A DNA stretch of 64,000 nt from Xenopus tropicalis (Eukaryota; Chordata; Amphibia; Anura; Pipidae): NCBI RefSeq assembly GCF_000004195.4, contig NC_030677.2, positions 115,965,036-116,029,035 on the forward strand, given 5' to 3'. The notes beneath the pieces were generated by a model. The model did no database searches and was not told the origin of the DNA. It worked only from the letters and a program-made list of their open reading frames with translations. A program made the position numbers and the translations under genes. Of the stretch, positions 32,560 through 44,953 are shown in pieces. Each line of letters begins with the position of its first letter. Position 1 is the stretch's first letter.

Positions 32560-34950
32560 AGCATAGCTTTGCCAGGTGTAACTTTGGTGTACAAAAATAA
32601 CTTTACCTATTTTGAATTCATCAGAATGTGTACTTTCCAAAAATATATGGTTTTCTGGGGGTCCCTGTGTAGTTTGGGGGTCTTACTGCATGTAATAGGC
32701 CGTCGGGGGCTCTGTGTGCAAAAGCTGAGTTGGCAGGCGAGAAATCCATATGTGCTATTTTCATTTTGGGGTCAGTACATACCGCAGACTTTGGTATATC
32801 TATGCATATTGGGCATCAATCTGTTCAGTAGGCCTCTGGTGTTCCTATTTGGGGTGACTTGCCTTTGTACGCAAGAAATTGTGTGAGATAAATGCGGCAA
32901 ACTGCAACATTTTTATGCGATTTTCTCAAATGTCATAAAAACCACTAACTTTAGGAAAGCTTTGCAGATTGGTACTTTGGTGTAGAAAGGACTCTTTACC
33001 CTTGTTGGATTTGTCAGAATGTGTACTTTCTAAAAATATATGGTTTTCTGGGGGTCCCTGTGTAGTTTGGGGGTCTTACTGCATATAATAGGCTGTCAGG
33101 GGGCTCTGTGTGCAAAAGCTGAGCTGGCAGGCGAGAAATCCTTATGCGCTATTTTCATTTTGGGGTCAGTACATACCGCAGACTTTGGTATATCTATGCA
33201 TATTGGGCATCAAACTGTTCAGTAGGCCTCTGGTGTTCCTATTTGGGGTGTGTTGCCTTTGTACGCAAGAAATTGTGTGAGATAAATGCGGCAAACTGCA
33301 ATATTTTTATGTGATTTTCTGAAATGTCATAAAAACCACTAGCTTTAGGAAAGCTTTGCAGATTGGTACTTTGGTGTAGAAAGGACTCTTTAACCTTGTT
33401 GGATTTGTCAGAATGTGTACTTTCCAAAAATATAGGGATTTTAGGGGTCACCCTACATTTCTGCAGCTTCTACCCCTCATAAAACTGCCATGTGTTTATG
33501 AATTAGGTAAAGATAAGCCATGAAATTAGTGTGCACAAGGTATATTTGGGGGTCTCTAAGTGCCATGTGCTTTGATAAACCTATGTACAGTGGGCATCAA
33601 ACTGTTCAGTAGACCTCTGGGGTTCATATTTAGGGTGTTTTATCTTGGTACCTAATGACCTGTAGAAAATAAGATGCTGTATAGTGGAAGTTTTGAGGTG
33701 ATTTTTGGAAATGCCATAAAAATCATCAAACTTAGGAAAGCTTTATGGCTCGGTACTTGTGGAGTAGAAAGACATGGGTACCCATTTTAGATTCGGGGGG
33801 ACGTGTACTTTCCAAAAATATATGACTTTCTGGGGTGAATGTACTTTTTACTAGCATTATCCCACATATAATGATGTAAATGTTCTCATTGGGGCCCCTA
33901 CATGCCACATACTTAGGTAAACCTATACATATTGGGCATCAAACTATTCAGTGGGCCCCTGGCGTTCATATTAAGGGTGTTTTATCTTGGTACCTAATGC
34001 TATGTGGGAAATAAGATTCTGGAAACTGGAAGCTTTGAGTGGATTTTTGGAAATGTTATTAAAATTGCCAACTTTAGGAAAGCTTTGCGGCTTGGTACTT
34101 TGGAGTAGAAAGACATGGGTACCCATTTTAGATTCAGGGGAATGTGTACTTTCCAAAAATATATGACTTTCTGGGGTGAATGTACTTTTTACTAGCTTTA
34201 TCCCACATGTAATGATGTAAATGTTGATTTTGCAGAAGCTGAAATGACAGAAATGACAGTACATATGGGTATATGTTCACATTCGGGCCCCTACATGCCA
34301 CATACTTAGGTAAACCTATACATATTGGGCATCAAACTGTTCAGTAGACCTCTGGGGTTCATATTTAGGGTGTTTTGTCTTGGTACCTAATGACTTGTAG
34401 AAAATAAGATGCTGCATAGTGGAAGTTTTGAGGTGATTTTTGGAAATGCCATAAAAATCGTCAAACTTAGGAAAGCTTTATGGCTTGGTACTGTAGAGTA
34501 GAAAGACATGGGTACCCATTTTAGATTCGGGGGAATGTGTACTTTCCAAAAATATATGACTTTCTGGGGTGAATGTACTTTTTACTAGCATTATCCCACA
34601 TATAATGATGTAAATGTTGATTTTGCAGAAGCTGAAATGACAGAAATGACAGTACATATGGGTGTATGTTCACATTGGGGCCCCTACATGCCACATACTT
34701 AGCTAAACCTATACATATTGGGCATCAAACTGTTCAGTGGACCCCTGGCATTCATATTTAGGGTGTTTTATTTGGTTACTTTATGACCTTTAGGCGTTAA
34801 GATACTATAGACTGGAAGCTTTGAAGCGATTTTAAAAAAATTTCACAAATTTTGATAAAAACCAATAACTTTAGGAAAGCATTGTGACTTGATAGTTTGG
34901 AGTAGACAGACAGTTATTCTGGATTCCCCAGAATCTCTTCTTTCTAAAAA
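32560..34950. repeat. Diverged satellite array in element 3
   Basis: The phrase GTGTACTTTC plus 'aaaaatata' recurs at 32628, 33021, 33415, 33803, 34144, 34537 and, decayed, about 34935. Spacings are 393, 394, 388, 341, 393 and about 395 bp. The short spacing lacks a block of about 50 bp ('gcagaagctgaaatgacaga' region). Motifs in the unit line up with those of the arrays in elements 1 and 2. Confidence 0.8.
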
Positions 34951-35246
34951 TGTAAAAATCAGGTGTATTTTCATGCATAAAATATTTTTTGTTTCTGGTA
35001 TATGGGTTTATACTATGGAAAATATAATTTTTTTTCATTTTTTAGACATTAAGAAGCATATATCTTGTTACAAAATTGGAATTACACAAAAATTCTACCA
35101 TATTTTAAAAGCTTAGGTTGTCCTGAAAAAAACAATATATTTTTATGCACTAAAAGTTCCCCCAAGGAAACAGTGCAAAATGTTCAAAAACTGTCTGGCA
35201 GTAGAAGTTCCGCTTTGTTCAAAACGGCTGGCAGTGAAAGGGTTAA

Positions 35247-35455
35247 GCTGCCAAAAGTGCATTGTTATTAAAGTTGTCAGATAGTGGCCTCTGAAAACTC
35301 AGCCCAATCTGGCAGCAATCCTGCCTGCATGATAACCCTAACTGTATCACTGCAGCTAAAAAAAAAAAAAAAAAAAAAAAAGAAGTGATGCTAGAGATAA
35401 AATTAAAAGAAAAAAGAAGGGGTGGGAAAATTCTTAACTCTTATTCAAGGCTTCC
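35247..35455. other. Poly-A tract and flanking intergenic sequence
   Basis: A run of about 24 A lies at 35358-35381; otherwise no feature before the LINE fragment. Confidence 0.5.
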
Positions 35456-36827
35456 ACTTTAATAGACCCAGTTCTAGTAATAAAACTACTGATGCATGGG
35501 TAACTCAAGAGGAAATTCTAAAGAGACTTGAACATGTAAGGGTAAAACAGAGGACCGGATGGTATTCATCCCAGGGTATTAAACAAGTTTAGTGCTGTGA
35601 TTGCCAAACCGCTTCACTTAATTTTTCAGGATTCATTGAGATCTTGCATGGTGCCGAGAGACTGGCGAACTGCTAATGCGGTGCCGTTATTCAAAAAGGG
35701 GTTCTCGGCCTGAAAACTATAGGTCTATTATTCTGACATCAGTGGTAGAAAAGCTTTTGGAAGGGGTAATAAGGGATAGGATACTTGAATACATTGCAAA
35801 TCACAATAGTATAAATTTGTACCAGCATGGTTTTATGCTTAACAGATCTTGCCGGACTAATTTAATTGCCTTTTAAGAAGAAGTGAGGAGGAACCTCGAC
35901 GCTGGAATGGCAGTGGATGTCATCAACTTGAACTTTGCTAAAGTGTTTGATACAGTACCGCACAAAATGTTAATGATAAAATTGAGGAATATTGGCCTGG
36001 AACATAATATTTGTAATTGGATAGAGAACTGGCTGAGGGCAGGGGTTAGTCCTTGATCCTTTGCTTTTTAACTTGTTTATTAACAACCTGGAGCTGGGCA
36101 TACAAAGTACGGTTTAATTTTGCTGATGATATTGTGCAAAACTATAAGTTCCATGCACAAATGCTGCCACTTTGCCCTTTGCAACATTAAATCTCATTTC
36201 CATTTTGCTGCCCTGTTTTATCAAATTGCTCTGCAAAGTTATGCACTTTAGTAGAAATAATATAAATGCAAGTTATACCATAAATGGTAGTGTGTTGGGG
36301 GATCCTTAATTGAGACGGATCTGGGGATTTTTGTAGATATGTTGTCTAATTCCAGGCAGTGTCATTCAGTCCCTACTAAAGCAAATAAAGTTTTGTCTTG
36401 CATAAAAAAGGGCATTGACTCAAGGGATGAAAACATAATTTTGCCTCTTTATAGGTCCCTGGTAAGGCCTCACCTTGAGTATGCAGTGCAGTTTTGGGCT
36501 TCAGTCCTTAAGAAGGATATTAATGAGCTGTAGAGAGTGCAGAGATGTGCAACTAAACTCGTAAATGGGATGGAAGATTTAAACTGTGAGGTTAGACTGT
36601 CAAGGTTGGGGATGTTTTCTCTGGAAAAAAAAGTTCTTGCGAGGAGACATTACGCTGTACAAGTACATTGTTCCCATAAAAACAATAGTACACCAGAGGC
36701 CACCCCTTTAGATTAGAGGAACGGAGCTTCCATTTGAAGCAGCGTAGGGGGTTTTTCTTGGTGAGGGCAGTGAGGTTGTGGAATGCCCTTCCTACTCATT
36801 TTGTAATGGCAGATTCTGTTAATGCCT
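35456..36827 (+). pseudogene. LINE reverse transcriptase fragment, 5' part of a split copy
   Basis: Broken frames in order show reverse-transcriptase motifs of the jockey superfamily (CR1/L2/Rex-like). These are NYRSIILTSVVEKLLEGVI and YQHGF near 35700-35840, FDTVPHK near 35945, PLLFNLFINNLELG near 36060 and the catalytic FADD near 36118. Later come LPLYRSLVRPHLEYAVQFW near 36440-36500 and a C-terminal ELERVQRCATKLV-like stretch. There are several stops and frameshifts. The copy stops at the TTAA of the next element and resumes at 43755. Confidence 0.85.
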
Positions 36828-37297
36828 TTAACCCTTTAAGTGCCAAGGGACGTAGATTCTACGTCCCAGGTACCAAGGGACCAAAGTGCCATGGGACGTA
36901 GAATCTACGTCCAATGGCACTGTCGGGTTTACAAGCGCTGCGCTCGCTTTTAAAGCAGCGCAGCGCTTGTAAAGCCGTCACAACCCCCTAGGCAACGAGC
37001 GAACAAGGACATACTCACCGATCCGGTCGCCCAGCCGCACCGATCGTCGCTCCAGCCAATGACAGCAGTGGACACGCATTGATGACGTGTCCACTGCTGT
37101 CCCTTTAAAAGTCGCCGCCTACTGTCGGCTCCCTCACTCCTGCTGCGCACGTTGGACCGGATGGAGCTCCCCTGCTGCCTTCCTGCTGGATTTATCGCCC
37201 CTGATCGCCTCTGATCGCCTGCCTGCCTTGGGTAAGCTGAACTACAACTCTCTACCACTGTTTATTTTGCTTATTTCTATCTCAACTGTCTAAAAAT

Positions 37298-37505
37298 TTT
37301 TTTTTTTTTTTCAATTTTTTCTTCTATCTTTGTTATTATTACACTTTTGTACACATACACACTTATTTACAACTTTCCCAAGCACACACAGACACTTACA
37401 CACACACTTACACTTACACTTTTTTTTTTTTTTTTTTTTTTTTTTTCTTTCTTTCTTTTCTTTTCTTTCTGTCTTTGCTTTCTTTGGCAGTCTTTTTTTT
37501 TTACT
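37298..37505. repeat. Poly-T and CA-rich tracts in element 2
   Basis: Counterpart of 14020-14245, with a T run of about 26 at 37421-37446 and a shorter CA tract. Confidence 0.8.
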
Positions 37506-38063
37506 AAAACTTTATTTCTGATCTTGCTCTATAATTATCTGATTTATTTGGTTGCATTTTAGTGTTTTTTTGGCATTTTCATAATTGATTTCTGTTTTTG
37601 AATTATTCTATTGCACTGTAACTTTTTTATTGCTATTGGGTGCTGAATTTGCAGTGACGTTGGTGGATCCAGGGCTCTGACCACCGATTTCATTGCAATT
37701 ATTGTTCTTCTGTTGGTTTAGGTGGTTTTATTGGATTTTACTGATTTTATGGTGTTTTATCTTTGCATTGTTCTTTGTGTGTTTAGTGCCCCTAAAAGGT
37801 TGCTTTTGCAGTGACATTGGTGGATCCAGGGCTCTGACCACCGATTTCATTGCAACTATTGTTCTTTGATTGCTTTTAGTGGTTTTATTCCATTTTAACT
37901 TCATTTGATTTCAGTTGTTCTAGAAAGGTCCAGAGGTGCTAAGATTGTTCTGGTAGTTTCTATTGCCAAGGGTTAGGCTGATGCCACACATGGCGTAGGG
38001 CTGATTTTTTCAGCAAGTGGAAAAACGCTTGCCGAAAATTCAGCCCTACGCTTGCTACTTGTG

Positions 38064-38215
38064 CCTGCACCCGAATGAATGGGATACGCTCGGGTGCAGG
38101 CACAAGTAGCCGATATACGCATGAAAACGCGAGACTTTGCATTCTCACGCGTTTTCATGCGTATATCGGCTACATGTGCCTGCACCCGAGCGTATTCCAT
38201 TCATTCGGGTGCAGG
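38064..38215. repeat. Nested foldback inside element 2
   Basis: Counterpart of 14779-14930 in element 1, with the same branched hairpins and a few base changes. Its presence in both sisters shows it was captured before they separated. Confidence 0.7.
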
Positions 38216-38229
38216 CAAAAAAAAAGGGG

Positions 38230-41200
38230 TGCATAGAGTGCAGCCCCAATATTATGCATTTTCAGGTTTGGTGGCCATGTACTTATGCGCAACCAGACAT
38301 AGGTATCGTTTTATTCAGGGGAACTTGCAGATTGATGGTTAGTAAGTTTTTGGTAGTTGCCATGGAGATTTTGGGGAGAAATCTAGGTTTTTTATCTGGT
38401 TTTTCCTTGATTTCTGACCAAAGCGCTGACTTCTGCAAGGGACTGGGGCCACAATTTTTCATGTAGAAAGAGGAGAGTGGCGTCTCTGAATAGCTGAAGG
38501 TGTGCACTTTTCAGAAATATATAGTTTGCGGGGGTTATTTCACAGGTATGGGGGTGTTTAGACTAAATAACTGCAGATAGAGCACAGCCCCCCCTTATGC
38601 ATTGCCCCGGTTTGGGGGCATTTGGTGGCCACGTCTTTATGTGTACCCATACATATGGGGTATCGTTTTATTCAGGGGAACTTGCAGATTGAGGTTTAGT
38701 AAGTTTTTGGTAGTTGCCATGGAGATTTTGGGGAGAAATCTAGGTTTGTATCTGGTTTTTCCTTGATTTCTGACCAAAATCTAGGGTTGTATCTGGTTTT
38801 TCCTTGATTTCTGACCAAAGCGCTGACTTCTGCAAGGGACTGCGGCCACAATTTTTCATGTAGAAAGAGGAGAGTGGCGTCTCTGAATAGCTGAAGGTGT
38901 GCACTTTTCAGAAATATATAGTTTGCGGGGGTTATTTCACAGGTATGGGGGTGTTTAGACTAAATAACTGCAGGTAGAGCACATAGAGCACAGCCCCCCC
39001 TTATGCATTGCCCCTGTTTGGGGGCATTTGGTGGCCACGTCTTTATGTGTACCCATACATATGGGGTATCGTTTTATTCAGGGGAACTTGCAGATTGAGG
39101 TTTAGTAAGTTTTTGGTAGTTGCCATGGAGATTTTGGGGAGAAATCTAGGTTTTTATCTGGTTTTTCCTTGATTTCTGACCAAAATCTAGGGTTGTATCT
39201 GTTTTTTCCTTGATTTCTGACCAAAGCGCTGACTTCTGCAAGGGACTGCGGCCACAATTTTCCATGTAGAAAGAGAAGAGTGGTGTCTCTGAATAGCTGA
39301 AGGTGTGCACTTTTCGGAAATATATAGATTGTGGGGGTTATCTCACAGGTAGGGGTGGTTAACACTGAAAAACTGCAGGTAGTGCACATAGAGCGCAGCC
39401 CCCAAAATTTCAACTGAAATTGCCCTTATGCATTGCCCCTGTTTTGGGGCATTTGGTGGCCACGTCTTTACGTGCACCCATACATATGGGGTATCGTTTT
39501 ATTCAGGGGAACTTGCAAATTGAGGTTTAGTAAGTTTTTGGTAGTTGCCATGGAGATTTTGGGGAGAAATCTAGGTTTTTTTATCTGGTTTTTCCTTGAT
39601 TTCTGACCAAAGCGCTGACTTCTGCAAGGGACTGCGGCCACAATTTTTCATGTAGAAAGAGGAGAGTGGCGTCTCTGAATAGCTGAAGGTGTGCACTTTT
39701 CAGAAATATATAGTTTGCGGGGGTTATTTCACAGGTATGGGGGTGTTTAGACTAAATAACTGCAGGTAGAGCACATAGAGCACAGCCCCCCCTTATGCAT
39801 TGCCCCGGTTTGGGGGCATTTGGTGGCCACGTCTTTATGTGTACCCATACATATGGGGTATCGTTTTATTCAGGGGAACTTGCAGATTGAGGTTTAGTAA
39901 GTTTTTGGTAGTTGCCATGGAGATTTTGGGGAGAAATCTAGGTTTGTATCTGGTTTTTCCTTGATTTCTGACCAAAGCGCTGACTTCTGCAAGGCACTGC
40001 GGCCACAATTTTCCATGTAGAAAGAGGAGAGTGGCGTCTCTGAATAGCTGAAGGTGTGCACTTTTCAGAAATATATAGTTTGCGGGGGTTATTTCACAGG
40101 TATGGGGGTGTTTAGACTAAATAACTGCAGGTAGAGCACATAGAGCACAGCCCCCCCTTATGCATTGCCCCTGTTTGGGGGCATTTGGTGGCCACGTCTT
40201 TATGTGTACCCATACATATGGGGTATCGTTTTATTCAGGGGAACTTGCAGATTGAGGTTTAGTAAGTTTTTGGTAGTTGCCATGGAGATTTTGGGGAGAA
40301 ATCTAGGTTTTTATCTGGTTTTTCCTTGATTTCTGACCAAAATCTAGGGTTGTATCTGGTTTTTCCTTGATTTCTGACCAAAGCGCTGCCTTCTGCAAGG
40401 CACTGCGGCCACAATTTTCCATGTAGAAAGAGGAGAGTGGCGTCTCTGAATAGCTGAAGGTGTGCACTTTTCAGAAATATATAGTTTGTGGGGGTTATTT
40501 CACAGGTATGGGGGTGTTTAGACTAAATAACTGCAGATAGAGCACAGCCCCCCCTTATGCATTGCCCCTGTTTGGGGGCATTTGGTGGCCACGTCTTTAT
40601 GTGCACCCATACATATGGGGTATCGTTTTATTCAGGGGAACTTGCAGATTGATGGTTAGTAAGTTTTTGGTAGTTGCCATGGAGATTTTGGGGAGAAATC
40701 TAGGTTTGTATCTAGTTTTTCCTTGATTTCTGACCAAAGCGCTAACTTCTGCAAGGGACTGCGGCCACAATTTTCCATGTAGAAAGAGAAGAGTGGTGTC
40801 TCTGAATAGCTGAAGGTGTGCACTTTTCGGAAATATATAGATTGTGGGGGTTATCTCACAGGTAGGGGGGGTTAACACTGAAAAACTGCAGGTAGTGCAC
40901 ATAGAGCGCAGCCCCCAAAATTTCAACTGAAATTGCCCTTATGCATTGCCCCTGTTTTGGGGCATTTGGTGGCCACGTCTTTATGTGCACCCATACATAT
41001 GGGGTATCGTTTTATTCAGGGGAACTTGCAGATTGATGTTTAGTAAGTTTTTGGTAGTTGCCATGGAGATTTTGGGGAGAAATCTAGGTTTTTATCTGGT
41101 TTTTCCTTGATTTCTGACCAAAGCGCTGACTTCTGCAAGGGACTGCGGCCACAATTGTCCATGTAGAAAGAGAAGAGTGGTGTCTCTGAATAGCTGAAGG

Positions 41201-42605
41201 TGTGCACTTTTCGGAAATATATAGATTGTGGGGGTTATCTCACAGGTAGGGGGGGTTAACACTGAAAAACTGCAGGTAGTGCACATAGAGCGCAGCCCCC
41301 AAAATTTCAACTGAAATTGCCCTTATGCATTGCCCCTGTTTTGGGGCATTTGGTGGCCACGTCTTTATGTGCACCCATACATATGGGGTATCGTTTTATT
41401 CAGGGGAACTTGCAGATTGAGGTTTAGTAAGTTTTTGGTAGTTGCCATGGAGATTTTGGGGAGAAATCCTAGGTTTTTATCTGGTTTTTCCTTGATTTCT
41501 GACCAAAATCTAGGGTTGTATCTGGTTTTTCCTTGATTTCTGACCAAAGCGCTGACTTCTGCAAGGGACTGCGGCCACAATTTTCCATGTAGAAAGAGAA
41601 GAATAGTGTCTCTGAATAGCTGAAGGTGTGCACTTTTCGTAAATATATAGATTGTGGGGGTTATCTCACAGGTAGGGGGGGTTATCACTGAAAAACTGCA
41701 GGTAGTGCACCTAGAGCGCAGCCTCCAAAATTTCAACTGAAATTGCCCTTATGCATTGCCCCTGTTTTGGGGCATTTGGTGGCCACGTCTTTATGTGCAC
41801 CCATACATATGGGGTATCGTTTTATTCAGGGGAACTTGCAGATTGATGGTTAGTAAGTTTTTGGTAGTTGCCATGGAGATTTTGGGGAGAAATCTAGGTT
41901 TGTATCTAGTTTTTCCTTGATTTCTGACCAAAGCGCTAACTTCTGCAAGGGACTGCGGCCACAATTTTCCATGTAGAAAGAGAAGAGTGGTGTCTCTGAA
42001 TAGCTGAAGGTGTGCACTTTTCGGAAATATATAGATTGTGGGGGTTATCTCACAGGTAGGGGGGGTTATCAATGAAAAACTGCAGGTAGTGCACATAGAG
42101 CGCAGCCCCCAAAATTTCAACAGAAATTGCCCTTATGCATTGCCCCTGTTTTGGGGCATTTGGTGGCCACGTCTTTATGTGCACCCATACATATGGGGTA
42201 TCGTTTTATTCAGGGGAACTTGCAGATCGATGTTTAGTAAGTTTTTGGTAGTTGCCATGGAGATTTTGGGGAGAAATCTAGGTTTTTTATCTGGTTTTTC
42301 CTTGATTTCTGACAAAAGCGCTTACTTCTGCAAGGGACTGCGGCCACAATTTTCCATGTAGAAAGAGAAGAGTGGTGTCTCTGAATAGCTGAAGGTGTGC
42401 ACTTTTCATAAATATATAGTTTGTGGGGGTTATTTCACAGGTAGTGGGGGTTAACACTGAAAAACTGCAGGAAGTGCACATAGAGCGCAGCCCCCACATT
42501 TTTAGCTGTAATTGCCCTTGTGCATTGCCCCTGCTTTGGAGTGTTTGGTGCCCATGTCTTTATGTGCACCCATACATATGGGGCATCATTTTATTCAGGA
42601 GAAGT
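38230..42605. repeat. Satellite array in element 2, about 11 units
   Basis: Unit starts at ATGCATTGCCC (or TGCATTGCCC) fall at 38597, 39003, 39428, 39795, 40160, 40557, 40941, 41325, 41751, 42135 and 42520. Spacings are 406, 425, 367, 365, 397, 384, 384, 426, 384 and 385 bp. Units carry the 41-bp internal block once or twice, as in element 1. I see no clear three-unit higher-order repeat here. Confidence 0.9.
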
Positions 42606-43323
42606 TTGTCTTTCAAATATGCCTTTGTTAGAAAATTTTTATGAGATTTTTTTTTGTCAAATCCACATTTGATCATGCGTCCAAGTTTACGTTTTAGAAA
42701 AAAAAAAAAAAGTCATAAAAAGTTCCAAATTTCACAATGCACTGACAAAAGGTATTTGGCTTTTGAGTGAAAACTACATTGCACCTAGAAACCTGAAGGT
42801 CTGTAGTTTCTAAAGATACCAAACATGAGGGGATATTTTAGATTTACATATAAGTTATGCTGCATTAACTGTTACAAGCGCTTTTCTGCTTTGTTCTGGT
42901 GTGATATTGTACTAAGTATTGCTTTAGTTTGGGGGTTACTTCTGGACAGGAACTGTGGGGTACCACCACATATTTGGTATCGTTGGAATTGGGAGTATCA
43001 GGGCTTTTACAAACAATAAAAAAAAGTGAGTAAAATTAACTTTTCTATGGAAAAAAACCTCAAAATATACAGAAATTTTTCATAATTTTATTTTTTTTTT
43101 ACATATTTCACCCAAAATACACATCATATCTCCAGAAAAGTTATAAAATTTGGTATGTATGTCGAAGCCCAATTAGTGACGAAAAAAACGATATATAATT
43201 TCCCTAGTTTCGTGGAGGTTTTCCTACCAAAAAACATTGTTAAAGTGAATGAGTACAAAATGCTTAAAAAACGTCTGGCACTGGGGGGAACCGAAATGAC
43301 GAATTCGGCTGGCACTTAAAGGG

Positions 43324-43754
43324 TTAAAGGGCATGTCAACACCAAAAATAATGTTTTGCATAATGAAAGAAAACATAATTCTAAGAAACTTTCCAATATG
43401 AAATAATTAAAAATTTATAGTGCTTTAAACGTTATTTGTAAATGTAATTGCTATTGAAAGCAGCATTTGCTGAACTCCTGGTTGTTACATTTTAAACAAT
43501 GTTGCAAAGGTCTTGCTTCTCCACCAATACAGGTCTGTCAGTCTGCTGCCTTGTGTTACAATGTTTCAACAGTCTGAACCACCAGGGCAGAGAATAGAAA
43601 AGGACAGGCAAGCACTGCTTCTAATAGCAATTATAAATACAAATAATTCAAAAACCATTAGAAACTTGTAATAAATGTATTTTGCAAAGCTGCTTAAAAT
43701 TTTGGTTTCTTTTATTAGGCAAAAAATTATATTTTGAGTTGCCTTGTCCTTTAA
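43324..43754. mobile_element. TTAA-flanked MITE abutting element 2, 423 bp
   Basis: The element 43328-43750 shares its left TTAA (43324-43327) with the right end of element 2 and has its own TTAA at 43751-43754. The ends AGGGCATGTCAACACC and GAGTTGCCTTGTCCT are imperfect inverses. It resembles the MITE at 29683-30044. Confidence 0.8.
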
Positions 43755-43964
43755 GAGGGGCTTGGATGAGTTCTTGAACAAGCATAATATCCAAGGCTAT
43801 TGCGATACTAAAATCTACAGTTAGTATTGATATTGGTAAATATGGTTTGTGTATGTGAGTGTATATATAGATCAGTATATATCTGTGTGTGTGCTGGGTT
43901 CACTTGGAAGGGTTGAACTTGATGGGAACTCTGGTCTTTTTTCAAACCTATGTAACCATGTAAC
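43755..43964 (+). pseudogene. LINE 3' end, continuation of the split copy
   Basis: Picks up exactly where the LINE broke at 36827. With one TTAA at the junction the frame reads on through FKRGLDEFLNKHNIQGYC. It then runs to a 3' UTR ending in 'ctatgtaaccatgtaac' at about 43964, a tail I recall from frog LINE copies. Confidence 0.8.
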
Positions 43965-44953
43965 ATGTCTAGAGGGGCTTGGCTGCCATGGAGATGACTA
44001 GACACATCCTTAGCCAAGTTAATGAGGAGTCATCCTAATTCTAAATATTATTACACAATACCAGTTCAGCAAAGTACAATGATTTATTACCATTTGGGGT
44101 GACATTGTGAGGCTTCCAAATGTTAAGAGGCCTGTCTAGATTTTCCACCAAGCAGGCCAAAATGTAAGCAATTACTTTACAATATTATTACAACACAGAA
44201 TTCACATAAACAAGATCCTCCCTGGCCTCCGAACTATTACTTTGTAGAAGACCTTCAGAACCATAAAGCTGTCCATACATGTGTCAATATTGTACAAAAC
44301 AAAGCTTTATAATGTTATTTGTACATGTATGTTGTCTGCCACCTTACCAGACCAATATTCATAGTACATAATGCCTGATTCAGACATTCAACAGCTAATG
44401 CACTATGTTGGCCAGTTCATAGCCTATGAGTATGTGTCTACTGAGGAACTTACTCAGAGGCTATGAGTACGCGCTCCAATAGGCATGAAACAGGATAGGC
44501 CATTTTCTGATGTCCCACATAAACAAATTTCTATTTTTAATTCGTTTTTTTTTGGGGGGGGGGGGAATCCCACATTAAATTTATTTTTACAGCATAGAGG
44601 CTAATCGCATACCATACATATAGGACTTTCCTTTTTCTCTAACACACACACTACAGAAACTGCTCACCTGTGCAGTGTAAATTTGTGTGTTCGTCTGCAA
44701 AGGAACAATATGAGTTAAATGACCCAAGTCTCCTCTATGGGGATTGTTTCCATGGAAACACACATTAATGATGAACACAGATAAAAACACCTGTGTTCCC
44801 ATGTGGTGTATTGCACAAAATAACTGCCCCATAGAAGCTCAGCTTAAAACACTGGTAGGAACCTTAAAAAAAAAAAAAAAAGAGAGGCAATACAAATTGC
44901 ATGGCTACTTAAAAGATATAAGGATGAAAACAAAAGTGGGTTACAGCATAAGT
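43965..44953. other. Intergenic, nothing firmly recognised
   Basis: AT-rich sequence with a G run near 44555-44565 and an A run near 44868-44881; no supported gene or transposon. Confidence 0.5.

Larger units (their letters stand above)
31883..35246. mobile_element. piggyBac-type non-autonomous element 3, diverged relative with its own array
   Basis: A 3,356-bp element (31887-35242) between TTAA at 31883-31886 and 35243-35246. The ends are CCCTTTCCCTGCCA and TGGCAGTGAAAGGG. It repeats the plan of the two larger elements: subterminal palindromes (ACCGTAGGTACTACGGT type), a GC hairpin at 31983-32020, CA and poly-T tracts at 32190-32430, and an internal array. It is clearly diverged from them. 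No transposase frame is present. Confidence 0.85.
36828..43327. mobile_element. piggyBac-type non-autonomous element 2, sister of element 1
   Basis: A 6,492-bp element (36832-43323) between TTAA at 36828-36831 and 43324-43327. The ends CCCTTTAAGTGCCA and TGGCACTTAAAGGG are the same as in element 1. Left and right parts are almost letter-for-letter the same as 13567-14960 and 20690-21407; the number and order of array units differ. It sits inside a LINE copy, so it came in by transposition and not by segmental duplication. Confidence 0.87.

Noticed and set aside
32482..32886. 134-codon + strand frame with hydrophobic stretches
   Set aside because: It falls in the satellite array of element 3 and partly repeats at 33040-33225; the hydrophobic look comes from T-rich sequence.
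13567..43323. Elements 1 and 2 as a segmental duplication
   Set aside because: The similarity stops exactly at the terminal repeats and TTAA on both sides, and element 2 interrupts a LINE that is absent around element 1.
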